64,000 nucleotides of DNA from positions 310,001-374,000 of the forward strand of contig CAVPAX010000006.1 of NCBI GenBank assembly GCA_963701715.1. The letters are read 5' to 3'. Shown here piece by piece: positions 53,581 through 62,148 of the stretch. Every line of letters starts with the position of its first letter. Positions within the stretch are counted from its first letter, which is position 1. This stretch comes from Methylotenera_A sp963701715. GTDB lineage: Bacteria; Pseudomonadota; Gammaproteobacteria; Burkholderiales; Methylophilaceae. A model generated the notes under the pieces. The model was not told where the DNA came from. It was given only the letters and a program-made list of their open reading frames with translations, and searched no databases. The position numbers were made by a program, and so were the translations under genes.

Positions 53581-54471
53581 CTAGTGCTTTGATTTGCCGA
53601 TATTAATTGTAATTTCATTGGCAAATAATGCAGCCGCATCAACTGCGTCAAATAAGTATTGCTTGTTACAAAAATCGCAGTTTACTTCAATGTTTTCACG
53701 CTCGGCCAGGATGCTATCGATTTCATCCTCACCCAGCATGCGCAACATGGCGCTTACTTTTATCTTGCTGCAGCTGCAGTGAAATCTTGTAGGTTTAGCA
53801 TCAAATAAACGCACCTCTTCTTCAAAAAACAATCTTGTAAGCAATTGCTCTGGCGATAAATTCTGTAATTCATCATTGGTTAGCGTATCGGCGAGATGAT
53901 TGACGCGATTCCAGGCGTCCTGATCTTGATTGAAATGGTCCTGTTCAAACTGCTCCGGGAGTTTTTGCAGCAGCATGCCGGCGGCATTTTCTCCATCGCA
54001 ATGCAGCCACAGCGAAGTATCTATCTGCTGCGAGCGCTGCATGTAATTTTCTAGCATCTCTGCAATTGTCTCGCCTTCAATAGGCACGATACCTTGGTAG
54101 GCCTCGCCTTGTTTCGGGTCCAGCGTAATCACGAACTGACCGTTATGAATGAGTTCCAAAAAAGACTGGTCGGCAATTTCGCCTGACCATTTGGCCGTTG
54201 CGCGCATTTCCAGCGACGAACTGCATTCCACCACTAATAACTTAAGCGCACCTTTGCTTTGCAGCTGCAGCACCATTGCGCCATCCATTTTAAGGGTGGC
54301 AGAGAGCAGGGCGCTGGCTGCCATTAACTCCCCAAGCGCCTGTTTCAACACTAAAGGCAGTATTTGATGCTGCAGAACCTGCTGATAAGTATGATTCAGG
54401 TGAACAATGTTGCCGCGAATAGGCGTGTTTTCAAATAAAAAGTGCTGGAGGGAATCTGTCATATTGTTCAT
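53581..54471 (-). CDS. hslO: Redox-regulated chaperone Hsp33
   Basis: 296 aa. The C-terminal zinc switch is clear: FHCSCSKIK and NCDFCNKQY give CxC and CxxC. N-terminal substrate-binding domain begins SLQHFLFENTPIRGNIVHL. Oxidative stress forms two disulphides and activates the chaperone. Convergent with the pilin-like gene, one base apart. Confidence 0.95.
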   Translation of the reverse strand: MNNMTDSLQHFLFENTPIRGNIVHLNHTYQQVLQHQILPLVLKQALGELMAASALLSATLKMDGAMVLQLQSKGALKLLVVECSSSLEMRATAKWSGEIADQSFLELIHNGQFVITLDPKQGEAYQGIVPIEGETIAEMLENYMQRSQQIDTSLWLHCDGENAAGMLLQKLPEQFEQDHFNQDQDAWNRVNHLADTLTNDELQNLSPEQLLTRLFFEEEVRLFDAKPTRFHCSCSKIKVSAMLRMLGEDEIDSILAERENIEVNCDFCNKQYLFDAVDAAALFANEITINIGKSKH

Positions 54472-54499
54472 CGTGCCATTTTAACATCGCAGGCTGATT

Positions 54500-55396
54500 T
54501 TACTTAGCAACCATTATTTGTCGCTGTTTTGGAACCTTGGCTAAATTCCAGTTGGTGATCACCCAATGCCATAATTCATTTAATGTGGCGTTTTTTATTT
54601 CTGTTGGCGGCTGTTGTCCTAAAAAGCTGAGAGCATCAAATAATGCATGCCCTGGAATGCCCGTGGATATTGGCGTTGCGAGGGTCTGTTTGCTGAGTTT
54701 TTCACCGGCTGCATTGCTGGCGACGGGTACATGTGCGTAGTGCGGAGTTACAAAGCCCAGGAGTTGTTGCAAATAAATCTGACGCGGTGTGGAATTGAGC
54801 AAATCCGCCCCGCGTACAATGTGGGTGATGCTTTGCAAGGCATCATCTACGACCACGGCAAGCTGGTAGGCGAATAAACCATCGGCACGTTTTAAAACAA
54901 AGTCACCGATATCGTGTGCCAGATTTTGTGAAATTTCACCTTGAATTTCATCAAAAAAAGCAATATTTTTATCTACGGTGAGCGCCCTGTAAGCCGCACT
55001 GGTATTAGGTTTTAGGCCATGATTTAAACAGGTTTTAGGATAAATCGCACCATCAATGCCGCTGGCTGTTGCAGAATCCGCAATCTCTTTACGGCTGCAA
55101 GTACATGGATAAACAAGCCCTATGTCTTTGAGGCTATTCAGCGCATTTTCGTAATATTCAGCACGCTGGCTTTGATAAACAACTTCGTCATCCCACACAA
55201 ATCCATATGCTTCTAAGGTATGGAGTATATCGGCGGCGGCCCCTTTTACTTCGCGCGGTTTATCCAAATCCTCCATGCGTACCAGCCATTGACCATCGTT
55301 GACTTTAGCGTCACAGTAGCTGGCGACTGCTGCTACGAGTGAACCAAAATGCAGCGGGCCGGTGGGCGATGGCGCAAAACGGCCAATATATTGCAT
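54500..55396 (-). CDS. gluQ: Glutamyl-Q tRNA(Asp) synthetase
   Basis: 298 aa, lacking the anticodon-binding domain of GltX. Adds Glu to queuosine in tRNA-Asp. RFAPSPTGPLHFGSLVAAVASY is the HIGH-type motif; a zinc site is formed by CTCSRKEI and the later TCLNHG; KLSKQTLA is the KMSKS-like loop. A DUF3301 gene lies two bases upstream. Confidence 0.94.
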   Translation of the reverse strand: MQYIGRFAPSPTGPLHFGSLVAAVASYCDAKVNDGQWLVRMEDLDKPREVKGAAADILHTLEAYGFVWDDEVVYQSQRAEYYENALNSLKDIGLVYPCTCSRKEIADSATASGIDGAIYPKTCLNHGLKPNTSAAYRALTVDKNIAFFDEIQGEISQNLAHDIGDFVLKRADGLFAYQLAVVVDDALQSITHIVRGADLLNSTPRQIYLQQLLGFVTPHYAHVPVASNAAGEKLSKQTLATPISTGIPGHALFDALSFLGQQPPTEIKNATLNELWHWVITNWNLAKVPKQRQIMVAK

Positions 55397-55398
55397 GG

Positions 55399-55713
55399 CT
55401 AGTTAATGGATTGTACGTAAGGCGGAATATGCCAGGTTTGCAGTTGTTTGCCGAGCAACTGCAGGTTGCATTGCATGCGCTCTGCGCCACTGGCGCTGAC
55501 TTCAAATTCATAAAAGCGCAATAGCTGCGCATGGCCGCGATTATCGCGACCCAGCCGTAACATGTTGCAAGCAACCGTTTCGTCGAGCAGTTGCAGATTG
55601 CAGCGGCTTGCCAGCTCGCGACCAAAATGGATGGCGATTTCCCGCTTGGAAATGCTATCTAGCCAAAACCAGGCAGCGAGGATGAGGAGTGCTAGCAAGA
55701 TGACTTCAAACAT
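55399..55713 (-). CDS. DUF3301 protein
   Basis: 104 aa. An N-terminal membrane helix (residues 3-20) followed by a short soluble domain that fits DUF3301 (WFWLDSISKREIAIHFGREL; QLLDETVACNMLRLGRD; RFYEFEVSASGAERMQC). Function unknown. Probably cotranscribed with gluQ, whose start lies two bases downstream. Confidence 0.8.
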   Translation of the reverse strand: MFEVILLALLILAAWFWLDSISKREIAIHFGRELASRCNLQLLDETVACNMLRLGRDNRGHAQLLRFYEFEVSASGAERMQCNLQLLGKQLQTWHIPPYVQSIN

Positions 55714-55836
55714 GATGATTTACTTTTTTATTTGTGATGTGCACAATATAGCGGTATTGATACTATATGAGAGATTTATTATATTTTTCAATAGATTGTG
55801 CAGTAGAATTAAAAATATTATTTAAGTGATTATTAC

Positions 55837-56511
55837 ATGACGATTGAACCACGTGAACAACAAGCATTAGAAGTGTATATCAAGCTGCTTACTGCTAAGG
55901 GGTTTGGGCCGGATACTTTTGTGCCGCGGATTAATTTCCTGAATAAATTAATGCCATTATTGGCCAATAAGGATCTCAATGGCCATGTATATCGTGATGT
56001 CGTCGAAGCGTTGATGGATTCTGTTGAAGAGAACGATTGGCCAGAGAGCCTGGTGATTGCACGCGAATATTATCCATTCTGGATCAATGACTTAAAGGCA
56101 GTTGCGTTGATGAGCTCAAATGCCACAAAGGACACTTTGCCTATTGACTGGCAGCCTGCACATATAAACCTGAGCGACCTGTGGCGCAGTGTGGATGGGG
56201 AAAAGTTTGGCACTACTGATAGCTGGGCATTGAAAGGTTACACAAAAGCGTTGCGCGATGAAAATGCAGAGCAAACGCTGATTGATACACGCCTGAAGCT
56301 TGCCAAAATCTTGCTGGTGCGCTTAAGAGATGCGCCGGATAAAGACAATAAAGTCTATAGAACTGCAGTTGATGCGACGCTTCCACTTTTTGAGGTGAAG
56401 AAAAATCGCCGTTTGTTTTTGGTTGTAGTGCGCGAGTTCTTTCATTTTTGGGCAGGCAATCCGGAAGCGGAGAAATTTGTATTGAATAATCATACCGTGA
56501 GCATGCTGTAA
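55837..56511 (+). CDS. Hypothetical protein, all-helical
   Basis: 224 aa, soluble, no signal or membrane segment. MTIEPREQQALEVYIKLLTA, then FLNKLMPLLANKDLNGHVYR and a central WINDLKAVALMSSN; the second half has LKLAKILLVRLRDAPDKDNKVYRT and FLVVVREFFHFWAGNPEAE. I do not recognise a family. The gene is monocistronic and reads toward amt. It appears to be a genuine gene from codon use and length. Confidence 0.75.
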   Translation: MTIEPREQQALEVYIKLLTAKGFGPDTFVPRINFLNKLMPLLANKDLNGHVYRDVVEALMDSVEENDWPESLVIAREYYPFWINDLKAVALMSSNATKDTLPIDWQPAHINLSDLWRSVDGEKFGTTDSWALKGYTKALRDENAEQTLIDTRLKLAKILLVRLRDAPDKDNKVYRTAVDATLPLFEVKKNRRLFLVVVREFFHFWAGNPEAEKFVLNNHTVSML

Positions 56512-56621
56512 AAAAACCTAATTTGCCTCATTAAGGTGCAATGCATTTTTAACTGCACATAAATAGTGCGTTTCTTTGTCTGGCCTTTATAAAAATCCTT
56601 TAAAATCAATGACCATGCTAA

Positions 56622-56636
56622 TGGCTTAAATTTTGC
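56622..56636 (+). promoter_or_regulatory. Sigma-54 type promoter of amt
   Basis: TGGC at 56622-56625 and TTGC at 56633-56636 with the exact GG-N10-GC spacing of RpoN promoters, 80 bases before the amt start. Upstream, GTGCA and TGCAC (within about 56536-56560) form a weak inverted repeat in the style of an NtrC site. This predicts nitrogen-limitation control. Confidence 0.65.
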
Positions 56637-56715
56637 TTATTCTGAAAACTGGTTTTTAAGCTAACCATAATAATTAAGTCAAATTTAGTCATGATTTTTT
56701 GGGGGAGTGATTTCA

Positions 56716-57906
56716 ATGGAAGCATTAGTTTCTGCTAATGACGTGTTATTTGTGCTGCTTGGCGCCATTATGGTACTGGCCATGCATTCAGGATTCGCGT
56801 TTTTAGAACTCGGCACTGTTCGCAGTAAAAACCAGGTCAACGCTTTAGTAAAAATCATGGTCGATTTCTCAATCTCGACCATAGCGTATTTCTTTATCGG
56901 TTACAGCATCGCCTATGGTGTTAATTTTTTTAGCGGTGCAGAAGTACTTGCAGCTAAAAATGGTTATGACTTGGTTAAGTTTTTCTTTTTGCTCACATTT
57001 GCCGCAGCTATTCCGGCCATTGTTTCTGGCGGCATCGCAGAGCGCGCTAAATTCAATCCCCAGATGGCTGCGACATTTTTACTGGTTGGTTTCGTCTATC
57101 CGTTTTTTGAAGGTATCGCTTGGAATAGTCACTACGGCTTTCAAGACTGGCTTAATACCGCTTTTGGCGCTAAGTTTCACGATTTTGCAGGCTCAGTCGT
57201 CGTGCATGCCATGGGCGGCTGGATAGCGCTGGCAGCAGTAATTTTGCTAGGTGCACGTAATGGCCGTTACAGCAAAGATGGCCGCTTGCACGCTTATCCT
57301 CCTTCTAATATCCCGTTTCTGGCCTTAGGTGCATGGATACTGACTGTTGGCTGGTTTGGTTTTAATGTGATGTCTGCACAAGCGATTCAAGGTATTTCCG
57401 GCTTGGTGGCTGTTAACTCGCTGATGGCCTTGGTAGGCGGCACTTTGGCGGCATTAGTATTGGGTAAGAATGACCCGGGTTTTGTGCACAATGGCCCGTT
57501 GGCCGGCTTGGTGGCTGTATGTGCCGGTTCAGATGTGATGCATCCGCTTGGTGCACTGGTGACCGGCGCCGTTGCAGGCAGTATATTTGTGTGGGCGTTT
57601 ACCATGACTCAAAACCGCTTGAAAATTGATGATGTACTTGGTGTGTGGCCATTACATGGATTGTGCGGTGCATGGGGTGGCATTGCGGCTGGCATTTTTG
57701 GCGCAAAAAGCATGGGCGGCATCGGTGGTGTCTCCTTTATGTCACAATTGATTGGTACAGGATTGGGCGTAGCTATTGCTTTGGCGGGAGGGGTAGTCGT
57801 GTATGGAGTGCTTAAAAAGACAGTAGGCATTCGCATGGATGCTGAAGATGAGTTTGAAGGTGCTGATTTGTCTTTTCATAAAATTCCCGCGCGCTCCGAA
57901 GAGTAA
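56716..57906 (+). CDS. amt: Ammonium transporter
   Basis: 396 aa from the ATG at 56716; GGGGGAG at 56700-56706 is the ribosome site, which disfavours the GTG at 56707. Eleven membrane helices; the pore histidines are in SVVVHAMGGWIALA and PLHGLCGAWGGIA, and DFAGSVVVH is the Amt signature. There is no glnK gene beside it, unusual for amt. The sigma-54 type site 80 bases upstream predicts NtrC control. A hairpin terminator lies just after the stop. Confidence 0.94.
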   Translation: MEALVSANDVLFVLLGAIMVLAMHSGFAFLELGTVRSKNQVNALVKIMVDFSISTIAYFFIGYSIAYGVNFFSGAEVLAAKNGYDLVKFFFLLTFAAAIPAIVSGGIAERAKFNPQMAATFLLVGFVYPFFEGIAWNSHYGFQDWLNTAFGAKFHDFAGSVVVHAMGGWIALAAVILLGARNGRYSKDGRLHAYPPSNIPFLALGAWILTVGWFGFNVMSAQAIQGISGLVAVNSLMALVGGTLAALVLGKNDPGFVHNGPLAGLVAVCAGSDVMHPLGALVTGAVAGSIFVWAFTMTQNRLKIDDVLGVWPLHGLCGAWGGIAAGIFGAKSMGGIGGVSFMSQLIGTGLGVAIALAGGVVVYGVLKKTVGIRMDAEDEFEGADLSFHKIPARSEE

Positions 57907-57930
57907 GTTTCAATTTTTAGCTTTGAATTT

Positions 57931-57963
57931 AACGCCATGCTAAACTTATGCATGGCGTTTTTT
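57931..57963 (+). terminator. Terminator of amt, containing the ispD start codon
   Basis: A perfect 10-bp stem AACGCCATGC (57931-57940) with GCATGGCGTT (57950-57959), nine-base loop, and T6 at 57958-57963. The likely ispD ATG (57952-57954) is inside the right arm and the T-run encodes its Phe-Phe. Confidence 0.82.
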
Positions 57964-58653
57964 CATGTAATTATCCCTGCAGCAGGCACCGGCAACCGTA
58001 TGGCTAATGCCTTACCCAAGCAGTATCTGCCATTGGCCGGCAAGCCGATTATTTCGCACACCATACATGTGTTTTTTAATAATCCTCGCATTGCCAGTAT
58101 TCACGTGGCCTTGAGCCCGGATGACGCTTTCTGGCGCACTTTGACACTTGATCCCTCAAGCAAACTTAAATTGCAATACACCGGCGGCGAAAGCCGAAGC
58201 GAAACAGTGCTGAATACCTTGCAAGCGATTGCGCCGCAGGTGAACGAAGACGATTGGATTCTGGTGCACGATGCCGCACGGCCCGGCTTAACTAATCAGC
58301 TGCTTGATGAATTACTCAATACGCTAGAAAACGATGAAGTTGGTGGCTTGCTCGCAATGCCATTAGCTGACACACTCAAGCAGGCTAATCAGGACAACCG
58401 TGTGAATAAAACCATTCCAAGAGCCGACTTATGGCAAGCGCAGACGCCGCAAATGTTTCGTTTTTCAACCTTAAAATCCGCTTTAGAAAGTTTTACCGGT
58501 ACACCAACTGACGAAGCTGAAGCCATTGAGGCGCTTGGCCTTCAGCCAAAACTGGTGCAGGGCGAGCTGCGTAATTTAAAAGTCACTTATCCGCAAGATC
58601 TGGCGCTGCTTGAGTTGCTGTTTGCCGTGCAAACAAGTGAGGTGAAAACATGA
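57952..58653 (+). CDS. ispD: 2-C-methyl-D-erythritol 4-phosphate cytidylyltransferase
   Basis: 233 aa from the ATG at 57952 (MAFFHVIIPAAGTGNRM); an ATG at 57937 would add five residues. Third step of the MEP isoprenoid pathway: makes CDP-methylerythritol. AAGTGNRMANALPKQYLPL is the CTP-binding loop and LVHDAARPGL the second active-site motif. Both possible starts fall inside the hairpin that terminates amt, so folding could limit expression. Overlaps ispF by ATGA. Confidence 0.93.
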   Translation: MAFFHVIIPAAGTGNRMANALPKQYLPLAGKPIISHTIHVFFNNPRIASIHVALSPDDAFWRTLTLDPSSKLKLQYTGGESRSETVLNTLQAIAPQVNEDDWILVHDAARPGLTNQLLDELLNTLENDEVGGLLAMPLADTLKQANQDNRVNKTIPRADLWQAQTPQMFRFSTLKSALESFTGTPTDEAEAIEALGLQPKLVQGELRNLKVTYPQDLALLELLFAVQTSEVKT

Positions 58654-59126
58654 TACGTATTGGGCATGGCTTTGATGTACACGCGCTGGTTAAAGGCCGC
58701 AAATGCATCATTGGCGGCGTAGAAATCACCCATGACAAAGGCCTGGATGGCCATTCGGACGCCGATGTATTACTGCACGCCATTTGTGATGCGCTTCTTG
58801 GGGCGGCAGCGCTCGGTGATATTGGTAAGCATTTTCCGCCAAGTGACAAAAGCTATAAAGATGCCGATTCACGCGTGCTGTTAAGGCACGTAGTGGGTTT
58901 GCTCAACAATAAAGGCTTTACCGTTGGCAATATTGATACAACAGTAATCTGCGAAGCGCCGAAACTCAGTCCCCATACAGCACAAATGTGTGCCAATATC
59001 GCGGCCGATTGTAATGTGGATATTTCACAAATCAATGTCAAAGGTACCACTACCGAAAAGCTTGGCTTTACCGGCCGCGGTGAAGGTATCGCAGCCGAAG
59101 CTGTCTGTACTATTCTACAAAAATAA
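58650..59126 (+). CDS. ispF: 2-C-methyl-D-erythritol 2,4-cyclodiphosphate synthase
   Basis: 158 aa trimer, fifth step of the MEP pathway. IGHGFDVHAL carries the zinc ligands Asp and His; DGHSDADVLLHAICDALLGA is the signature, and INVKGTTTEKLGFTGRGEGI the CDP-binding part. Overlaps the ispD stop by four bases; the ABC exporter gene follows two bases after its stop. Confidence 0.97.
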   Translation: MIRIGHGFDVHALVKGRKCIIGGVEITHDKGLDGHSDADVLLHAICDALLGAAALGDIGKHFPPSDKSYKDADSRVLLRHVVGLLNNKGFTVGNIDTTVICEAPKLSPHTAQMCANIAADCNVDISQINVKGTTTEKLGFTGRGEGIAAEAVCTILQK

Positions 59127-59128
59127 TC

Positions 59129-60970
59129 ATGTTTAAATGGTTTGAACAGCTTGCCAAGCCTTTTCCTGAAGGCTTGATTACTACACCGCCCAAAAGCTTT
59201 TGGGCGTTTGCCTGGGGTTGCACGCAGGGGTTGCGCCCATATTTATTGGGCATGACATTGCTAACCGCCGTAATCGGTGCGTTCGAGGCTTTGCTGTTTG
59301 CCATGATGGGTAAAGTGGTAGATTGGCTGGCTAGTATTCCGCCTGCCCAGCTGTGGGAACGCGAAGGTACGCATCTTATCTGGTTGGCCGCTATCTTAAT
59401 CGCAAGCACCGTGTTTATTGGTTTGCAGACCATGCTTAAACACCAGACGCTGGCAGGTGTTTTCCCGATGCGTATGCGCTGGAATTTCCATCGGCTTATG
59501 CTTAATCAAAGCATGAGTTTTTATCAGGATGAATTTGCAGGGCGCGTTGCCGCAAAGGTCATGCAAACTGCACTAGCAGTGCGTGATGTGTGGTTTATTG
59601 TGGCGGATATTCTGGTGTTCGTGATGATTTATTTTGCCACGATGGTAACGGTAGTAGGCAGTTTTAACCTATTGATTATCTGGCCATTTTTAACATGGCT
59701 TGTATTGTATGCAGGCGCTTTATTTTATTTTGTGCCCAGGTTAAGCAAGGTTTCACAGCAGCAGGCCGATGCGCGCAGCCTTATGACAGGCCGCATTACC
59801 GATGCCTACACTAATATCAGTACGGTCAAACTCTTTTCACATGCTGGTCGAGAGGCAGGTTATGCACAAACCGCCATGCATGAGTTTTTGGGCACAGTGC
59901 ATCAGCAAATGCGCCTCGTGAGTACGGTGGAAACGATCAATCATCTGCTGAATATGCTGCTGATTCTTGGTGCAGGCGGCCTGGCATTGTGGCTATGGAG
60001 TTATGGCCAGGTGGGCGTGGGTGGTGTGGCGGCGGTTACGGCCATGTCATTACGTTTAAACGGTATCTCACATTGGGTGATGTGGGAAATGACATCGCTC
60101 TATGAACAAGTAGGCACAGTGCAAGATGGCATCAACACGCTCACCACACACAATAAAATTATCGATATGCCAGATGCAAAACCGCTGCAAGTAAGCCAAG
60201 GTGAAATCAAGTTTGAAGCGGTTAATTTTAATTATGGCCGTGAAGTTAAAGAAGGGCATAAAGAGCTGTTAAAAACGCTTAATTTGCACATCAAACCGGG
60301 TGAAAAAGTCGGGCTTGTAGGGCGTTCCGGCGCGGGTAAATCCACTATAGTAAATCTGCTGCTGCGTTTTTACGAGGTGGAATCCGGCGCTATCTTGATT
60401 GATGGTCAAAACATCAATACTGTGACGCAAAACAGCTTGCGCGCGAGCATAGGCATGGTCACACAGGATACATCTTTGCTGCACCGCAGCGTGCGTGACA
60501 ATATTCTTTATGGCCGCCCGGACGCTAACGAGGCGGAAATGATTGCCGCAGCCAAGCGGGCTGAGGCGCACGAGTTTATTCTCGGATTGCGTGATGCAAA
60601 AGGCCGCAGTGGTTACGATGCCCACGTGGGTGAGCGCGGGGTGAAACTCTCGGGCGGGCAGCGCCAGCGCATCGCCATTGCGCGCGTGATGCTGAAAGAC
60701 GCGCCGATTTTATTATTGGACGAAGCCACCAGTGCGCTGGATAGCGAAGTTGAGGCGGTGATACAAAGCAGTTTGTATCAGCTGATGGAAGGCAAAACCG
60801 TGATTGCCATTGCGCATCGGCTTTCCACCATTGCCGCGATGGATAGGCTGATTGTGCTGGATGATGGCAAGATTATCGAAGAAGGTACGCATAAAAAATT
60901 ACTCGCTAAAAAAGGGCTATACGCAAGCCTTTGGGCGCGCCAAAGCGGCGGTTTTATCGCCGAGGATTAA
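59129..60970 (+). CDS. ABC transporter, fused permease and ATPase
   Basis: 613 aa half-transporter of the exporter type. Membrane domain residues about 30-330 with six helices; nucleotide-binding domain with Walker A GRSGAGKST, signature LSGGQRQRIAIARV, Walker B ILLLDEATSALD and the switch His in IAHRLS. Could export lipid, peptide or drug; closest in style to multidrug/lipid exporters. No partner gene is adjacent. Confidence 0.92.
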   Translation: MFKWFEQLAKPFPEGLITTPPKSFWAFAWGCTQGLRPYLLGMTLLTAVIGAFEALLFAMMGKVVDWLASIPPAQLWEREGTHLIWLAAILIASTVFIGLQTMLKHQTLAGVFPMRMRWNFHRLMLNQSMSFYQDEFAGRVAAKVMQTALAVRDVWFIVADILVFVMIYFATMVTVVGSFNLLIIWPFLTWLVLYAGALFYFVPRLSKVSQQQADARSLMTGRITDAYTNISTVKLFSHAGREAGYAQTAMHEFLGTVHQQMRLVSTVETINHLLNMLLILGAGGLALWLWSYGQVGVGGVAAVTAMSLRLNGISHWVMWEMTSLYEQVGTVQDGINTLTTHNKIIDMPDAKPLQVSQGEIKFEAVNFNYGREVKEGHKELLKTLNLHIKPGEKVGLVGRSGAGKSTIVNLLLRFYEVESGAILIDGQNINTVTQNSLRASIGMVTQDTSLLHRSVRDNILYGRPDANEAEMIAAAKRAEAHEFILGLRDAKGRSGYDAHVGERGVKLSGGQRQRIAIARVMLKDAPILLLDEATSALDSEVEAVIQSSLYQLMEGKTVIAIAHRLSTIAAMDRLIVLDDGKIIEEGTHKKLLAKKGLYASLWARQSGGFIAED

Positions 60971-60994
60971 ACCTAAGATTGACAGGAGAAAACG

Positions 60995-61473
60995 ATGAAT
61001 GCCGAGATTGAAGTTCGCCCGCCCGTGCCACCATTCACGCGTGAAACCGCCATCCAAAAAGTGCGCATGGCGGAAGATGGCTGGAACAGCCGCGATCCGC
61101 AGCGTGTTTCATTAGTGTATACGCCAGATTCGCAATGGCGCAACCGCGCGGAGTTTCCTAAAGGTCGCGCGCAGATTGTGGAATTTTTAACGCGCAAATG
61201 GGCGAGAGAGCTGGATTACCGCCTGATTAAAGAGCTGTGGGCGTTTATGATAACCGCATCGCCGTGCGCTTTGCCTATGAGTGGCATGATGATGCGGGCA
61301 ATTGGTTTAGAAGCTACGGTAACGAGAATTGGCAGTTTGACGCCAATGGTTTAATGGAACTGCGCTATGCCAGCATCAACGATTTACCGATTAAAGAAAC
61401 TGAACGCAAATTCTTTTGGCCACTAGGCCGCCGGCCAGATGACCATGCAAGTTTGAGTGAGTTGGGGCTTTAA
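60995..61473 (+). pseudogene. NTF2-like DUF1348 protein, frameshifted
   Basis: Reads MNAEIEVRPPVPPFTRETAI up to ELWAF at codon 84, then the frame changes: the rest (DNRIAVRFAYEWHDDAGNW, later FFWPLGRRPDDHASLSELGL) is one base out. A single lost base near 61247, before GATAAC, accounts for it; the rejoined product is about 158 aa, the normal length of DUF1348/SnoaL-like proteins. Function unknown in the family. AGGAGA lies seven bases before the ATG. The frameshift may be a sequencing error because the 3' part is perfectly kept. Confidence 0.82.
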
Positions 61474-61596
61474 CGTTTGAGTTAACCGTCTGCGTGCTGT
61501 TGGCGCAGGTCCGAGCGGAACGATAAGTCGGAGCGGCTATTTCGAAGCCTGAATGCTCAGCGTCAATCCGCTCAAAAAGTTTGTGCCCAATTATCC

Positions 61597-61929
61597 CTAA
61601 AAATCATCGTAGGCAGTACAGGTCTTATGACAATCTTCGACTTCGTCAGTAGACGCGCTCAATTTTTCGGCGACAAGACCTTGATCGTGTTCTTGCGTTT
61701 CCAGGATAAATAAATTGATGTGATCAATATCCGGCCAATGGGTGTTTATAAACCTACGAGCATTAACTGACTGTGCCCACTTTTCTGATTTCGCTACTTA
61801 TTTGCAACAAGAACGTGGCTCAAAAACATCGTCATACGCGTATTCTAACGCGGATCAACACTTGTCCCTGGCCTCTTTCAGAGTCTCCAAAAGTTGATCA
61901 ACTCGTGCAGCCAAAACCAACAATAAGTG
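61597..61929 (-). pseudogene. Remnant of an unidentified gene with in-frame stops
   Basis: One frame is open except for a TGA at 61855-61857 and a TAA at 61798-61800, ending at TAG 61597-61599. The three pieces read like one protein: LLLVLAARVDQLLETLKEAR, then SALEYAYDDVFEPRSCCK, then FINTHWPDIDHINLFILETQ and a Cys-containing end (EDCHKTCTAYDDF). A hydrophobic start suggests an exported protein. No family recognised. No start codon remains. Confidence 0.4.
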
Positions 61930-62079
61930 CTAAAAAGGAATATTACGAAAGTTGGAGCAGGCCTAGTAGGTAATGTTTTCGATATCGCCGAAGGACAGAA
62001 TAAGTCGGCCGACTAATACCCACTTGCATCTCGATTCTGGTCATGTTATTAGGTTTCAGTTGTCATAGAAGCTTAATAG

Positions 62080-62110
62080 TTATTATACGGACCCTGGGTC
62101 AGTATAATAA
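62080..62110. promoter_or_regulatory. 31-bp near-perfect palindrome
   Basis: Outer arms TTATTATAC (62080-62088) and GTATAATAA (62102-62110), inner arms GACCC (62090-62094) and GGGTC (62096-62100) around T62095; only the pair 62089/62101 (G/A) fails. Each outer arm contains a TATAAT box, one per strand. This could be an operator overlapping divergent promoters; the next gene downstream on the plus side is not intact. Confidence 0.55.
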
Positions 62111-62148
62111 TAAATTGTAAGTAGTTGAAATTTATGCATGTTATTTTT

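Larger units (their letters stand above)
61474..62148. other. 675-bp region without an intact gene
   Basis: Holds a degraded minus-strand reading frame (61597-61929, listed separately), a short plus-strand open stretch around 61928-62017 (a GTG-started 29-codon frame with GLVGNVFDIAEGQNKSAD), and a long palindrome at 62080-62110. It is AT-richer toward 62100. No RNA gene recognised. Confidence 0.6.

Noticed and set aside
56696..56706. G-rich run before amt as a G-quadruplex
   Set aside because: Only one G5 run; it is the ribosome binding site.
61773..61973. 66-codon plus-strand frame opposite the gene remnant
   Set aside because: Basic, low-information sequence; the minus-strand frame is far more protein-like.
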